Shown: positions 6,380-12,797 of the stretch, piece after piece
Layout of the letters: every line of letters begins with the position of its first letter
Numbering within the stretch: the stretch's first letter is position 1
Virus record (IMG/VR): IMGVR_UViG_3300008267_000249
Span: 1-29,535 of that record
Direction: 5' to 3' (one strand)
Length of the DNA stretch: 29,535 nucleotides
Origin: a virus
Made by a program: the position numbers and the translations under genes
The notes under the pieces: generated by a model
Told to the model about the DNA's origin: nothing
What the model saw: the letters and a program-made list of their open reading frames with translations, nothing else
Database searches by the model: none

Positions 6380-6656
6380 GGGGTACCTCTATAATTTCGG
6401 TTAACCCTTGTGCTTTTGCGGTCTCCTCGATCTCTATGCACAGGATCATTATGGTTTGCATAACCTGTTCCCATTCTTCAAGCTTTTCTGCAGCCACCTC
6501 ACTGTTGATCTTACTGACAAAAGCATCGATCTCTTCTTTGCTCTTTAGATCCGTGAGGTAAACCAGGACCTGTTGCAGGGACATATAAAATTCCCCGCTG
6601 ATTTGAAGGTCCACCATAGCGGAGGGCTTGAGTTTTTCTAACTGTATTTTTTCCAT
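6369..6656 (-). CDS. Small acidic helical protein, leftward singleton
   Basis: 95 residues, helical and acidic, with SGEFYMSLQQVLVYL in the middle and a C-terminal amphipathic helix. It is the only leftward gene between 2420 and 7767; its 3' end overlaps the preceding rightward gene tail-to-tail. Its start is 28 bases from the ung start, so the two are divergent and share a very short control region. The composition is coding-like and the rightward frames here are closed, so it is accepted as real. Function unknown. Confidence 0.7.
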   Translation of the reverse strand: MEKIQLEKLKPSAMVDLQISGEFYMSLQQVLVYLTDLKSKEEIDAFVSKINSEVAAEKLEEWEQVMQTIMILCIEIEETAKAQGLTEIIEVPLTQ

Positions 6657-6684
6657 ATTACAAATTGACTAAACTAAACTCGTT

Positions 6685-7404
6685 ATGGTCGCAGAACAAT
6701 CCACAATTATTCAACAGACCCAGGACAAACTGATCCAGCGACTGGAACCCTCCGGGTGGAGTCAGAAACTGGGACTGCTATTACAAAGCCAGGACTTTAG
6801 TACGATCCTGGAAACCCTGTTCCAGTACGCTCAGCACGGTAAACATTTTACCCCGGGTCTGAAACATGCTTTCCGGGCTTTTGAATGCTGTCCTTTTGCA
6901 GATACCCGGGTAGTCATCCTGGGTCAGGACCCCTACCCTTTTCCGGGAGTAGCAGACGGACTGGCGTTCTCCTGCTCACTGACCGGTAAAGTACAGCCAT
7001 CCCTGCGGTATATGTTTGAAGGTATTAACCGACTGTTTCCCAGTGAAACACCCGCGGAACAAAACCCGGATCTGCTCCGGTGGGCAAACCAGGGAGTGCT
7101 GCTTCTTAACAGTGCCCTGACCTGCGAAATCGGTAAACCAGGCAGCCACCAGGAGATCTGGAGAGACTTTATGATCTACGTCATTGATAAGCTCTGCACG
7201 GAAAAAATGGACCTGGTCTTTGTACTAATGGGTAAACAGGCACAGACTTTTGTGCATCATATCCGCAACGCCAAGGTCATCAATACCACCCACCCGGCTT
7301 CTGCAGCGTATGCGAAAGCAAAACAATGGCAGGGAGCAGACGCTTTTGTAGAAGTAAACAAGTACCTGGAGTCCATTGGAAGTACCCCGGTTTCCTGGAA
7401 GTAA
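6685..7404 (+). CDS. ung: Uracil-DNA glycosylase, family 1
   Basis: 239 residues, normal length for Ung. The water-activating motif GQDPY is at 80-84 (D82), followed by PFPGVADGLAFS where bacterial enzymes usually have HGPGQAHGLAFS. LLLNSALT (139-146) forms the uracil pocket, and the second catalytic His is in TTHPASAAYA (H203), a variant of HPSPLSAY. The enzyme removes uracil from DNA; in a phage this protects newly made DNA or supports base excision during replication. The family is sure; the altered loops are typical of divergent phage copies and may change DNA contact. Confidence 0.95.
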   Translation: MVAEQSTIIQQTQDKLIQRLEPSGWSQKLGLLLQSQDFSTILETLFQYAQHGKHFTPGLKHAFRAFECCPFADTRVVILGQDPYPFPGVADGLAFSCSLTGKVQPSLRYMFEGINRLFPSETPAEQNPDLLRWANQGVLLLNSALTCEIGKPGSHQEIWRDFMIYVIDKLCTEKMDLVFVLMGKQAQTFVHHIRNAKVINTTHPASAAYAKAKQWQGADAFVEVNKYLESIGSTPVSWK

Positions 7405-7479
7405 CCTAGTTACAGGAAATATTTTTGGTACTACACATAATCACTGACTCGTATTAATTTGAGCACTAAAATCTCCACG

Positions 7480-7767
7480 ATGAAAAGAAAAACTAATCAG
7501 CAGAAACCCTCTGCAAAAACGTATGACTACACCGTTGAAAAGAATGTACAAATCAACGGTTCGAGAGAAACTGGTTTTCTTGACAAGTTTCCTTTTGAGA
7601 TCATGCAACCCGGTGACAGTTTTTTGATTCCCGCAAAAGACAGCAGGTCAAAAAACCCCAACACCCTGCATTATGCAGCTAAACAGTATGCAAGAATACG
7701 TCCTGGGTTTACCATCACCACGCGTCAACAGCTTGATAAGTCACGACGTGTGTGGAGGATCAAGTAA
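7480..7767 (+). CDS. Conserved small phage protein, unknown function
   Basis: 95 residues from ATG 7480 (a TTG start at 7459 would add seven). The middle, FPFEIMQPGDSFLIPA, followed by AAKQYARIRPGFTITTRQ and a final VWRIK, is a pattern seen in many small phage proteins near replication genes. It looks like a DNA-binding fold without enzyme residues. It lies alone between ung and a bidirectional terminator. Confidence 0.75.
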   Translation: MKRKTNQQKPSAKTYDYTVEKNVQINGSRETGFLDKFPFEIMQPGDSFLIPAKDSRSKNPNTLHYAAKQYARIRPGFTITTRQQLDKSRRVWRIK

Positions 7768-7772
7768 ATAAG

Positions 7773-7799
7773 AAAGGGTCCTTGTTATGAGGACCCTTT
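7773..7799. terminator. Bidirectional terminator between convergent genes
   Basis: Perfect 10-bp stem AAAGGGTCCT / AGGACCCTTT (7773-7782, 7790-7799) with a 7-base loop. T runs on the plus side and A residues on the other side let it work in both directions. The stop codon of the leftward DUF5522 gene (7785-7787) lies in the loop. Confidence 0.9.
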
Positions 7800-7970
7800 T
7801 TCTTTTAACTTTTTGTTCCCTCGCTCTGCTTTGGGATCATACGGACAGTGTTTGCAACCAGACCCGCAACAACTACCGCGCAGTTCATGAAAGCGCTCGG
7901 TGAAGATAACCCGGTTACCTTCCCGGTAGTAATGTACGCCTTCTACCAGGTCAAAGTGATCATACTTCAT
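7785..7970 (-). CDS. DUF5522 family cysteine-rich small protein
   Basis: 61 residues. The motif RGSCCGSGCKHCPYDP (31-46) with a preceding VIFTERFHEL is the DUF5522 signature: four closely spaced Cys and one His, suited to zinc or iron-sulphur binding. DUF5522 is otherwise mostly a small chromosomal protein of unknown function. It is the last gene of the leftward block, overlaps the previous gene by ATGA, and ends inside the terminator hairpin. Confidence 0.82.
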   Translation of the reverse strand: MKYDHFDLVEGVHYYREGNRVIFTERFHELRGSCCGSGCKHCPYDPKAERGNKKLKEKGSS

Positions 7971-8083
7971 CCCTGACCGCGGTACTTGGAAACTTTCTTT
8001 GCTTTAGGACCACGCGACTTGGTGGCTTTACCACCTTTGCGTCGACCAAATGTGACTTTACGGGCATCAGTTCCTTTTTTCAT
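7967..8083 (-). CDS. Very small basic protein (38 residues)
   Basis: 38 residues with about one third Lys or Arg: MKKGTDARKVTFGRRKGG, then KATKSRGPKAKKVSKYRG. Similar tiny basic proteins occur near structural genes of Bacteroidota phages. It starts six bases after the gene before and its stop overlaps the DUF5522 start. The charge suggests DNA or RNA binding, perhaps packaged with DNA; this is inference. Confidence 0.7.
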   Translation of the reverse strand: MKKGTDARKVTFGRRKGGKATKSRGPKAKKVSKYRGQG

Positions 8084-8089
8084 AATTTA

Positions 8090-8290
8090 TTATTCAACAG
8101 GTGCTTGAGGAATAACTACAAATACATCTCCGTTTGTATGGTATAATTGACCAGGTACAAGACCTCCTGCTAAAGCAGCGTCGTTATCAGCATATTCAGG
8201 GAGACTTGAAAAATCTAGTTTGCAGCAAAGCTGATTAACCTTTTTGGTCAGCCAGTCCAGCTGTTCGTATATACCGTTAGGGTAGTTCAT
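8090..8290 (-). CDS. Small phage protein, probable tail or baseplate accessory
   Basis: 66 residues. A helical start (NGIYEQLDWLTKKVNQLCCKL) is followed by YADNDAALAGGLVPGQLYHTNGDVFVV. That 'ALAGGLVPGxLY' ending is a recurrent module at the C-terminus of virion or tail-associated proteins of Bacteroidota phages. It lies in the leftward late-type block between two other small genes. Confidence 0.65.
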   Translation of the reverse strand: MNYPNGIYEQLDWLTKKVNQLCCKLDFSSLPEYADNDAALAGGLVPGQLYHTNGDVFVVIPQAPVE

Positions 8291-8301
8291 AGGTTATGGT
8301 A

Positions 8302-8706
8302 TTAGTCTGCGAAGATTTCAAATGACAGATATCCATCAGGACACCACTCTTTTACATTGTCTGCTTTGATTGTTAATGTTAAAGTACCATCTGTTATGTA
8401 AGCAAAAGTTCCGTACTGAGCTCCAAATTGCTCATTAAGAATAGCGGCTAAACTATCTCCATTTGTAGAATTTTCACTACTATAACTATCATCTACCAAA
8501 GTACTATTACAAAGTAATCTTACTGATACATTATTAATCGCTGTATCATTTACTTGTGTACTAATTGTTATAGTTTCACAACATAGGTCTGCTGGAACTT
8601 CTTTCCATAGCGCTGACCCTTGAGGGTATGAACCCGCAGTGAGAACCAGGCTTCCCGGTACAATCTTGCCTTGCTTAGAGTACCGTACAAATGCGCGTTT
8701 TTTCAT
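8302..8706 (-). CDS. Probable virion-associated protein
   Basis: 134 residues. The N-terminal 40 (MKKRAFVRYSKQGKIVPGSL, then VLTAGSYPQGSALWKEVPADLCC) match a motif recurrent in structural proteins of crAss-like and related phages, from memory. The remainder (residues 45-134) is Ser/Thr/Asn-rich beta sequence like a fibre or adhesin-type domain. Base composition of the 3' half is more AT-rich than its neighbours, which can indicate a recently exchanged domain. Confidence 0.66.
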   Translation of the reverse strand: MKKRAFVRYSKQGKIVPGSLVLTAGSYPQGSALWKEVPADLCCETITISTQVNDTAINNVSVRLLCNSTLVDDSYSSENSTNGDSLAAILNEQFGAQYGTFAYITDGTLTLTIKADNVKEWCPDGYLSFEIFAD

Positions 8707-8725
8707 AGGATATTGGGTTGTTTAG

Positions 8726-9370
8726 TTATAAAGACTTGAGCATTGCAATAAGTTTAGGATGGGGGTAGACATCCACTTTATCAGTTCTGACCGAGTTGTG
8801 AGTATACACACCGGCTTCTCCTTTGAGCGCCCGGGTAGTCACACCCCAGATGTCTTCTTTATAGGTCAGCGGAATACCGTAACGATCTTTCCATAACTGC
8901 AGTAACTCTTTTACCGATGCGATCTGTGCGTCAGAGTAGTTGTGGAAATAACTGAAACCTTTATAAGGGGTATTCAGTTTGATAACATCTGCTGCTGGCA
9001 CTTCTCCGTTTACGTAGTTATAAAACTTACCATTCTTTTCGGTAAGCTGACCCCAGTTACAGATCTCAATACCGATCGAGATCTTATCCAGGGACTGGTA
9101 CGGAAGTCCGTACTTATCAAACGTAGATTCTTTCAGTCCTAGGTGGTACGCCCAGTACTTGGAAGAAAAACCCTGTACAATCTGTCCGTCATTTGCTCCC
9201 GGTCCTGAAATTGCAACACAAGTAGCAATACGCTCCGGTGTAGACGCCCACCATTGAAATGTGTTAATACCAGAAGATCTGCCGGCTGTGTGATGCAGGT
9301 AGATCTGTTTTTTTGGATGTTCTTCCTTGATGTATTGACTTAGCGGAAAATCAACTTGGATCAGGTTCAT
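8726..9370 (-). CDS. N-acetylmuramoyl-L-alanine amidase (endolysin)
   Basis: 214 residues, an Amidase_2/PGRP-type domain. Seen: the first zinc His in IYLHHTAG (23-30), IGIEICNW (99-106), and the last zinc-ligand region YTHNSVRTDKVDVYPHP (189-205), with H191, K198 and D200 in the places of the conserved His, Lys and Asp/Cys. The enzyme cuts the bond between MurNAc and L-alanine in peptidoglycan. No signal peptide, so it needs the holin candidate encoded just upstream, whose gene it overlaps by 20 bases. Confidence 0.93.
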   Translation of the reverse strand: MNLIQVDFPLSQYIKEEHPKKQIYLHHTAGRSSGINTFQWWASTPERIATCVAISGPGANDGQIVQGFSSKYWAYHLGLKESTFDKYGLPYQSLDKISIGIEICNWGQLTEKNGKFYNYVNGEVPAADVIKLNTPYKGFSYFHNYSDAQIASVKELLQLWKDRYGIPLTYKEDIWGVTTRALKGEAGVYTHNSVRTDKVDVYPHPKLIAMLKSL

Positions 9371-9563
9371 CTGTAAAGAAGTTTGAAATGAATTTTCCTA
9401 CGACACCTACAATCATAATGATGGTACCCGCTACAGGATGTCCGTTAAGAACTACAATAGCAGCACCAAACGTTCCCGCAGCAGCCAGACTATCTCCAAA
9501 TACACGGAGTCGTTTAGGCGTAGGAGCGAAATAATGTTTCCAACCAAAGTTTATATTAGACAT
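9351..9563 (-). CDS. Holin candidate
   Basis: 70 residues with a polar start containing APTPKRLRVFGD, two hydrophobic segments (about 24-40 and 45-62) separated by NGHP, and a short acidic tail. This matches small two-segment holins of Bacteroidota phages, which often share the PTPKxxRxxGD start. It precedes and overlaps the amidase gene. Confidence 0.78.
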   Translation of the reverse strand: MSNINFGWKHYFAPTPKRLRVFGDSLAAAGTFGAAIVVLNGHPVAGTIIMIVGVVGKFISNFFTDEPDPS

Positions 9564-9578
9564 AGCATACCGTTTTAA

Positions 9579-9929
9579 TCAGACATCATCGTCGTTACAG
9601 ACTTTGCAGTTCTCTGCGAATACTTGTTCTCCCACCTCGATTTGCTTTAACCAGAACTCGTAGATATATTGGGGAAACTTGGAGGTCATCAGCAGCTCCC
9701 GGAGCTCCTGGATCTTAGCGTTAATTCCTTTACAGCTCAGTCCTTCCCAGTCAATGGGGTCTGGAAAATCAGGTAATGCCGGAGGATCCAGTACAAAAGG
9801 TTCCGGGGTAACCGGAGGTTCTTCCGCGTCTACCGGTTCTGTTTCAATGCTGGCAGGGTCGCTTAGTTTATTAATGACCGCTACCCCCAGTAGTGCAGAG
9901 GCGATTGCTATAACAATGGTAAGGATCAT
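9579..9929 (-). CDS. Membrane-anchored small protein of the lysis block
   Basis: 116 residues. Residues 1-19 are one hydrophobic helix (MILTIVIAIASALLGVAVI). A Pro/Glu/Asp-rich spacer follows (about 28-58), then a helical domain ending CKVCNDDDV. The layout (N-in anchor, extended spacer, periplasmic helix) would suit a lysis accessory protein. It sits two bases from the spanin-like gene. No family recognised. Confidence 0.65.
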   Translation of the reverse strand: MILTIVIAIASALLGVAVINKLSDPASIETEPVDAEEPPVTPEPFVLDPPALPDFPDPIDWEGLSCKGINAKIQELRELLMTSKFPQYIYEFWLKQIEVGEQVFAENCKVCNDDDV

Positions 9930-9931
9930 GA

Positions 9932-10552
9932 CTACTTGAGTTTAATTTTCCAGTAGGATTGCAGACCGTAGGTAAGTTGTCCCTGCTGGTTAAACCCGGC
10001 ATTGACACCCAGGATATGGTCCCGCTTACTTTTGTAGAGTAGACCAGCATTCATCTGGTTAACCGGTTGTTCTTTGCTGCCACCCACCATACCTCCTACA
10101 AAAAACTGCCGCTTCAGTGGGGCGGGGAGTATCTGTGTTTCTTTGATGATGGGGTACTTCAGGTTGTAGGTATAGCCTCTACCGGTTACCCGGTTTCTGC
10201 TCACCGTATCGGTCACCTTGACCCAACCGGTGCTATCGATCTTTAAGCTGTCGAGCTGAATATTTTTACTAAGCAGCTCGGTGATAGTGTTTTGATACTG
10301 CACTACCAGTCTTGCATAGTTTGTATCAGGTAAATATTCCCGAACCGTGGAATCATGGTAAATATTGACTGGTATGGTCTTAATCACCTGCGGTTTACTG
10401 TAAACTGTAGAGTCTTTAATTACCCAGGTAGTATCCCGGATGATTGTTGGACCCTCAGGAGATCCTGCGGGTTTACATTCCTTGAGTAACAGGACAACCA
10501 CCAGCACCAGGATGACCAGGGTGGTAAAATGTTTTTGTACAAATACGTTCAT
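9932..10552 (-). CDS. Membrane-anchored periplasmic protein, spanin-like (Rz-type) candidate
   Basis: 206 residues. One transmembrane helix at about 9-24 (LVILVLVVVLLL), a Ser/Thr/Asp-rich extended region, a helical segment at about 85-110 (ARLVVQYQNTITELLSKN), then beta-strand repeats and a C-terminal part ending YGLQSYWKIKLK that looks like outer-membrane-type hairpins. Proteins of this build occur in lysis modules of Bacteroidota phages and could span the periplasm. No lipobox is seen, so it is not an o-spanin. Its start overlaps the previous stop by four bases. Confidence 0.6.
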   Translation of the reverse strand: MNVFVQKHFTTLVILVLVVVLLLKECKPAGSPEGPTIIRDTTWVIKDSTVYSKPQVIKTIPVNIYHDSTVREYLPDTNYARLVVQYQNTITELLSKNIQLDSLKIDSTGWVKVTDTVSRNRVTGRGYTYNLKYPIIKETQILPAPLKRQFFVGGMVGGSKEQPVNQMNAGLLYKSKRDHILGVNAGFNQQGQLTYGLQSYWKIKLK

Positions 10553-10869
10553 AAAGTATTGTAATACTGAGTCTTAGAAAACTTTCGTTTGTTCTGAGTC
10601 AGTATAAATTCCTTAGGTGCTAGAAAAGCTGTCTGTATAGGATCAGACCCCCCGTTGAGTGGGGAACCCAGCGTTCGCTGATTAATCAGGTCTACCTGTT
10701 TTTGCAGGTTATCAATACGGGTTTTATCGATATTGCTTTGCGCAAGCAACTGCTTTACGTCGTTTTTCAACTCAGTGACGTCCATCCAGATGATGGTCGA
10801 GAGAACCGTAACAATAGCTGGAAACAACCAGGTCTTAATAGCCTGGACGGAATCACCTTTACGCTCCAT
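10549..10869 (-). CDS. Membrane protein with coiled coil, first gene of leftward block
   Basis: 106 residues: one hydrophobic segment at about 13-30 (WLFPAIVTVLSTIIWMD), a heptad-patterned coiled coil at 31-66 (VTELKNDVKQLLAQSN and RIDNLQKQVDLINQR), and a polar basic tail. It opens the leftward lysis block, divergent from the replication operon at 11032. Likely a lysis accessory or inner-membrane anchor; no known family. Confidence 0.65.
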   Translation of the reverse strand: MERKGDSVQAIKTWLFPAIVTVLSTIIWMDVTELKNDVKQLLAQSNIDKTRIDNLQKQVDLINQRTLGSPLNGGSDPIQTAFLAPKEFILTQNKRKFSKTQYYNTL

Positions 10870-10915
10870 TTTTTTTCAGATTACATCGGGTAAACGGACA
10901 GCTGGTCCAAAATAA

Positions 10916-10947
10916 TTTGTGGGTAAATCTGTAGACCTCTATATTTG
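10916..10947 (+). promoter_or_regulatory. Bacteroidota-type promoter of the replication operon
   Basis: TTTG (10916-10919), 20 bases, TATATTTG (10940-10947): a full match to the Bacteroidota consensus. Start of transcription is expected near 10954, about 78 bases before the ATG at 11032. The leader holds TTCTATAGA and a very AT-rich run at 10973-10995. Confidence 0.75.
10918..10926 (-). promoter_or_regulatory. DnaA-box-like site in the divergent gap
   Basis: On the minus strand this reads TTACCCACA, one base from the DnaA box TTATCCACA. It overlaps the promoter at 10916 and is 50 bases from an AT-rich run (10973-10995). The downstream gene encodes a DnaA domain-IV protein. A single near-match can occur by chance. 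Confidence 0.35.
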
Positions 10948-11031
10948 TAGTTCTATAGATTCTCTCGGTCCTCTACAATATAATATACTATTTTTTAGTC
11001 AATCCCCCAGTTTCAAACCTTTAAACTTTAA

Positions 11032-11502
11032 ATGTTTATGATCAGTACGGAAGTGTACCAACGACAGTTGGCAGAGAAGATGATCCGAAGTTTTGCGGAC
11101 GAGTTCCGTCACAAGACCGGTCTGCGTATAACCATTAACCTGGACCGTTTTGTAGCGGAAAACGTCATTGAAAATCCCAGTCTGTCCATTATGAGCCTGG
11201 ACGTACTGAAAAAACATTTTATGGACAGTCTTCCTGAAGACTTTCGCCTGCAGAACCTGGACGTCTTGGAGACCCGTAGTCGCAAACGAGACCTGGTGGA
11301 TCTGCGCAGTATGTTTTGTTACATCGCAGTCAGCATGAACTTTACCCTGGTCTCGATTGCCCGGTTTATTAACCGTGACCATACTACGATTATCCACCTG
11401 AAACGAAAAGCGGAAGACCTGTTAAAAGTAGATCCTGCTTACCGCAGCCGGTACAACTATATATTAGATAACATAAAACAGTTACATGCGACTACTGTTT
11501 GA
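11032..11502 (+). CDS. DnaA domain IV-like replication initiation protein
   Basis: 156 residues. Residues 79-135 match the DNA-binding domain IV of DnaA: TRSRKRDLVDLRSMFCYIA, then VSIARFINRDHTTIIHLKRK, with the DHTT signature at 116-119. The AAA+ domain of DnaA is absent; the N-terminal 75 residues are a separate helical region. Bacteroidota phages, including crAss-like ones, carry such stand-alone domains. It probably binds DnaA-box-like sites at the phage origin or recruits the host initiator. It opens the rightward replication operon and overlaps the next gene by 17 bases. Confidence 0.85.
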   Translation: MFMISTEVYQRQLAEKMIRSFADEFRHKTGLRITINLDRFVAENVIENPSLSIMSLDVLKKHFMDSLPEDFRLQNLDVLETRSRKRDLVDLRSMFCYIAVSMNFTLVSIARFINRDHTTIIHLKRKAEDLLKVDPAYRSRYNYILDNIKQLHATTV

Positions 11503-12082
11503 CAAAATCGTTTCGGAAGAGATCAGTCCGACCGGGTATTATATTCTGCTTTGTCTTTGTAACGGATTTAAACCAGAGAATTCAGTGATCACCGCAGCGG
11601 ACTACCGCCAGCTGGAGATCAATGAACTGCTGGACAACAAAACACCTACTCCCAAGGCATACAAACTGCTGGAGCGGGTATCCAGTGAATTTCAGTTTGA
11701 TGACACTATTGGTAAGCTTAAAAAGACAAAGGAGCTGCCTAAAAAAGACCTCAAGTTTATTGAGGAATACCGGGAGATCTTTCCCAAGGGAATGCTTCCT
11801 TCCGGACAACCTTCACGGGTCACGGTTAAAGAACTGGAAAAAAAGTTCCAGTGGTTCTTTTCCAACTATAAGTACGACTGGGAAACCATTCTGAAAGCCA
11901 CCCGACACTACGTAGAAAAGTATAAACAGGAGAACTATATGTACATGAAGACCTCCGGGTACTTCATCTCTAAAACAGAACGCGGAGTACTGACCTCTGC
12001 ACTGGCGACCTATTGCGACATGATACTGGACGGTGGATGCGAACCGGACAGACCCGCTTATTCCTCACATACTGTTATATGA
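11486..12082 (+). CDS. Conserved replication-region protein, possible helicase loader
   Basis: 198 residues. The first 85 are winged-helix-like (EEISPTGYYILLCLCNGFKP, AADYRQLEINELLDN); the C-terminal part, KKFQWFFSNYKYDWETILKA and YMKTSGYFISK, is helical and resembles proteins encoded just before DnaB in Bacteroidota phages. No P-loop, so not a DnaC ATPase. Position between the DnaA-like protein and DnaB suggests an adapter or loader for the helicase; that is inference from context. Confidence 0.7.
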   Translation: MRLLFDKIVSEEISPTGYYILLCLCNGFKPENSVITAADYRQLEINELLDNKTPTPKAYKLLERVSSEFQFDDTIGKLKKTKELPKKDLKFIEEYREIFPKGMLPSGQPSRVTVKELEKKFQWFFSNYKYDWETILKATRHYVEKYKQENYMYMKTSGYFISKTERGVLTSALATYCDMILDGGCEPDRPAYSSHTVI

Positions 12083-12390
12083 CAAAACCCATGCTTCATG
12101 TGTACCCTGCTAAATACTGGCAGGACACGGTCCTTATTGTCGGTACCAAAGCCGGACTTGAGGACCTTAAAACGTGTATAGAAAAATGTCTGCAAAACCC
12201 CCAGCTGGGGTTCCATACAGACCTGCCTAAATCTGACCACACTCCCTACCAAGTGGGAGTGACATGTATCCCGGAGGACGTATTTGTTGCTGCTACTGAA
12301 GATCTACCTCCCCCGTACGAAGATGATGAAGAAGTTAACGAATCCGAGATGCGCGACATGTTGACGTTCATCTCACAATATGCTGATTAA
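12079..12390 (+). CDS. Hypothetical protein
   Basis: 103 residues from ATG 12079, in an ATGA overlap with the previous stop; the frame opens further upstream but that would overlap by 70 bases. N-terminal part alpha/beta (AKYWQDTVLIVGTKAGLEDL), then an acidic, Pro-rich stretch (EDLPPPYEDDEEVNESE). Function unknown. Confidence 0.68.
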   Translation: MTKPMLHVYPAKYWQDTVLIVGTKAGLEDLKTCIEKCLQNPQLGFHTDLPKSDHTPYQVGVTCIPEDVFVAATEDLPPPYEDDEEVNESEMRDMLTFISQYAD

Positions 12391-12391
12391 T

Positions 12392-12592
12392 ATGCCATTA
12401 TGGGTACACCGCTTTTTCTTAGCGGCAGTATTTACGGTCATGACCTGGTTATTTGTAGACCGGGTCATTATAGACATCGGTTTCCTGCAATATTTTTTTG
12501 TAGAGGTAACCTATCTAATTTCTCTAAAGTTGTATATCTTTATTCTCCAACTTCAATTTCCTGACGATGATTCCCGGAATGGTATCGAGTAA
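12392..12592 (+). CDS. Possible small membrane protein
   Basis: 66 residues from ATG 12392, with two hydrophobic segments (HRFFLAAVFTVMTWLFV and LQYFFVEVTYLISLKLYIFI). It overlaps the next gene by 26 bases. AT-rich intergenic DNA readily gives such hydrophobic frames, and this stretch also carries a hairpin (12439-12467) and TTTGTAGA at 12452 and 12497, so it may instead be a control region. Kept as a tentative gene. Confidence 0.35.
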   Translation: MPLWVHRFFLAAVFTVMTWLFVDRVIIDIGFLQYFFVEVTYLISLKLYIFILQLQFPDDDSRNGIE

Positions 12593-12797
12593 CAAAGACC
12601 TTATAGAAGTATCTACGATTTCGCTTGCAGATGTATTTGGTGTCCCTGATAAAGAGGACATGCTGATTATCTCCCGTGAACAACTGAACAATTTACTGGA
12701 TGACTGTCGCATGGAAGGGTTTAACCTGGGTATGGACAAAGCAAGGTCCATTATAATGAAAAGTTCCCTATATCCTGAGACAGAAACATTCAAGTAA
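12567..12797 (+). CDS. Hypothetical protein before DnaB
   Basis: 76 residues, acidic, with short predicted helices (SLADVFGVPDKEDMLIISRE, QLNNLLDDCRMEGFNLGMD). Its stop codon overlaps the DnaB start by one base, so translation is coupled. Unknown function; perhaps a partner of the helicase. Confidence 0.68.
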   Translation: MIPGMVSSNKDLIEVSTISLADVFGVPDKEDMLIISREQLNNLLDDCRMEGFNLGMDKARSIIMKSSLYPETETFK

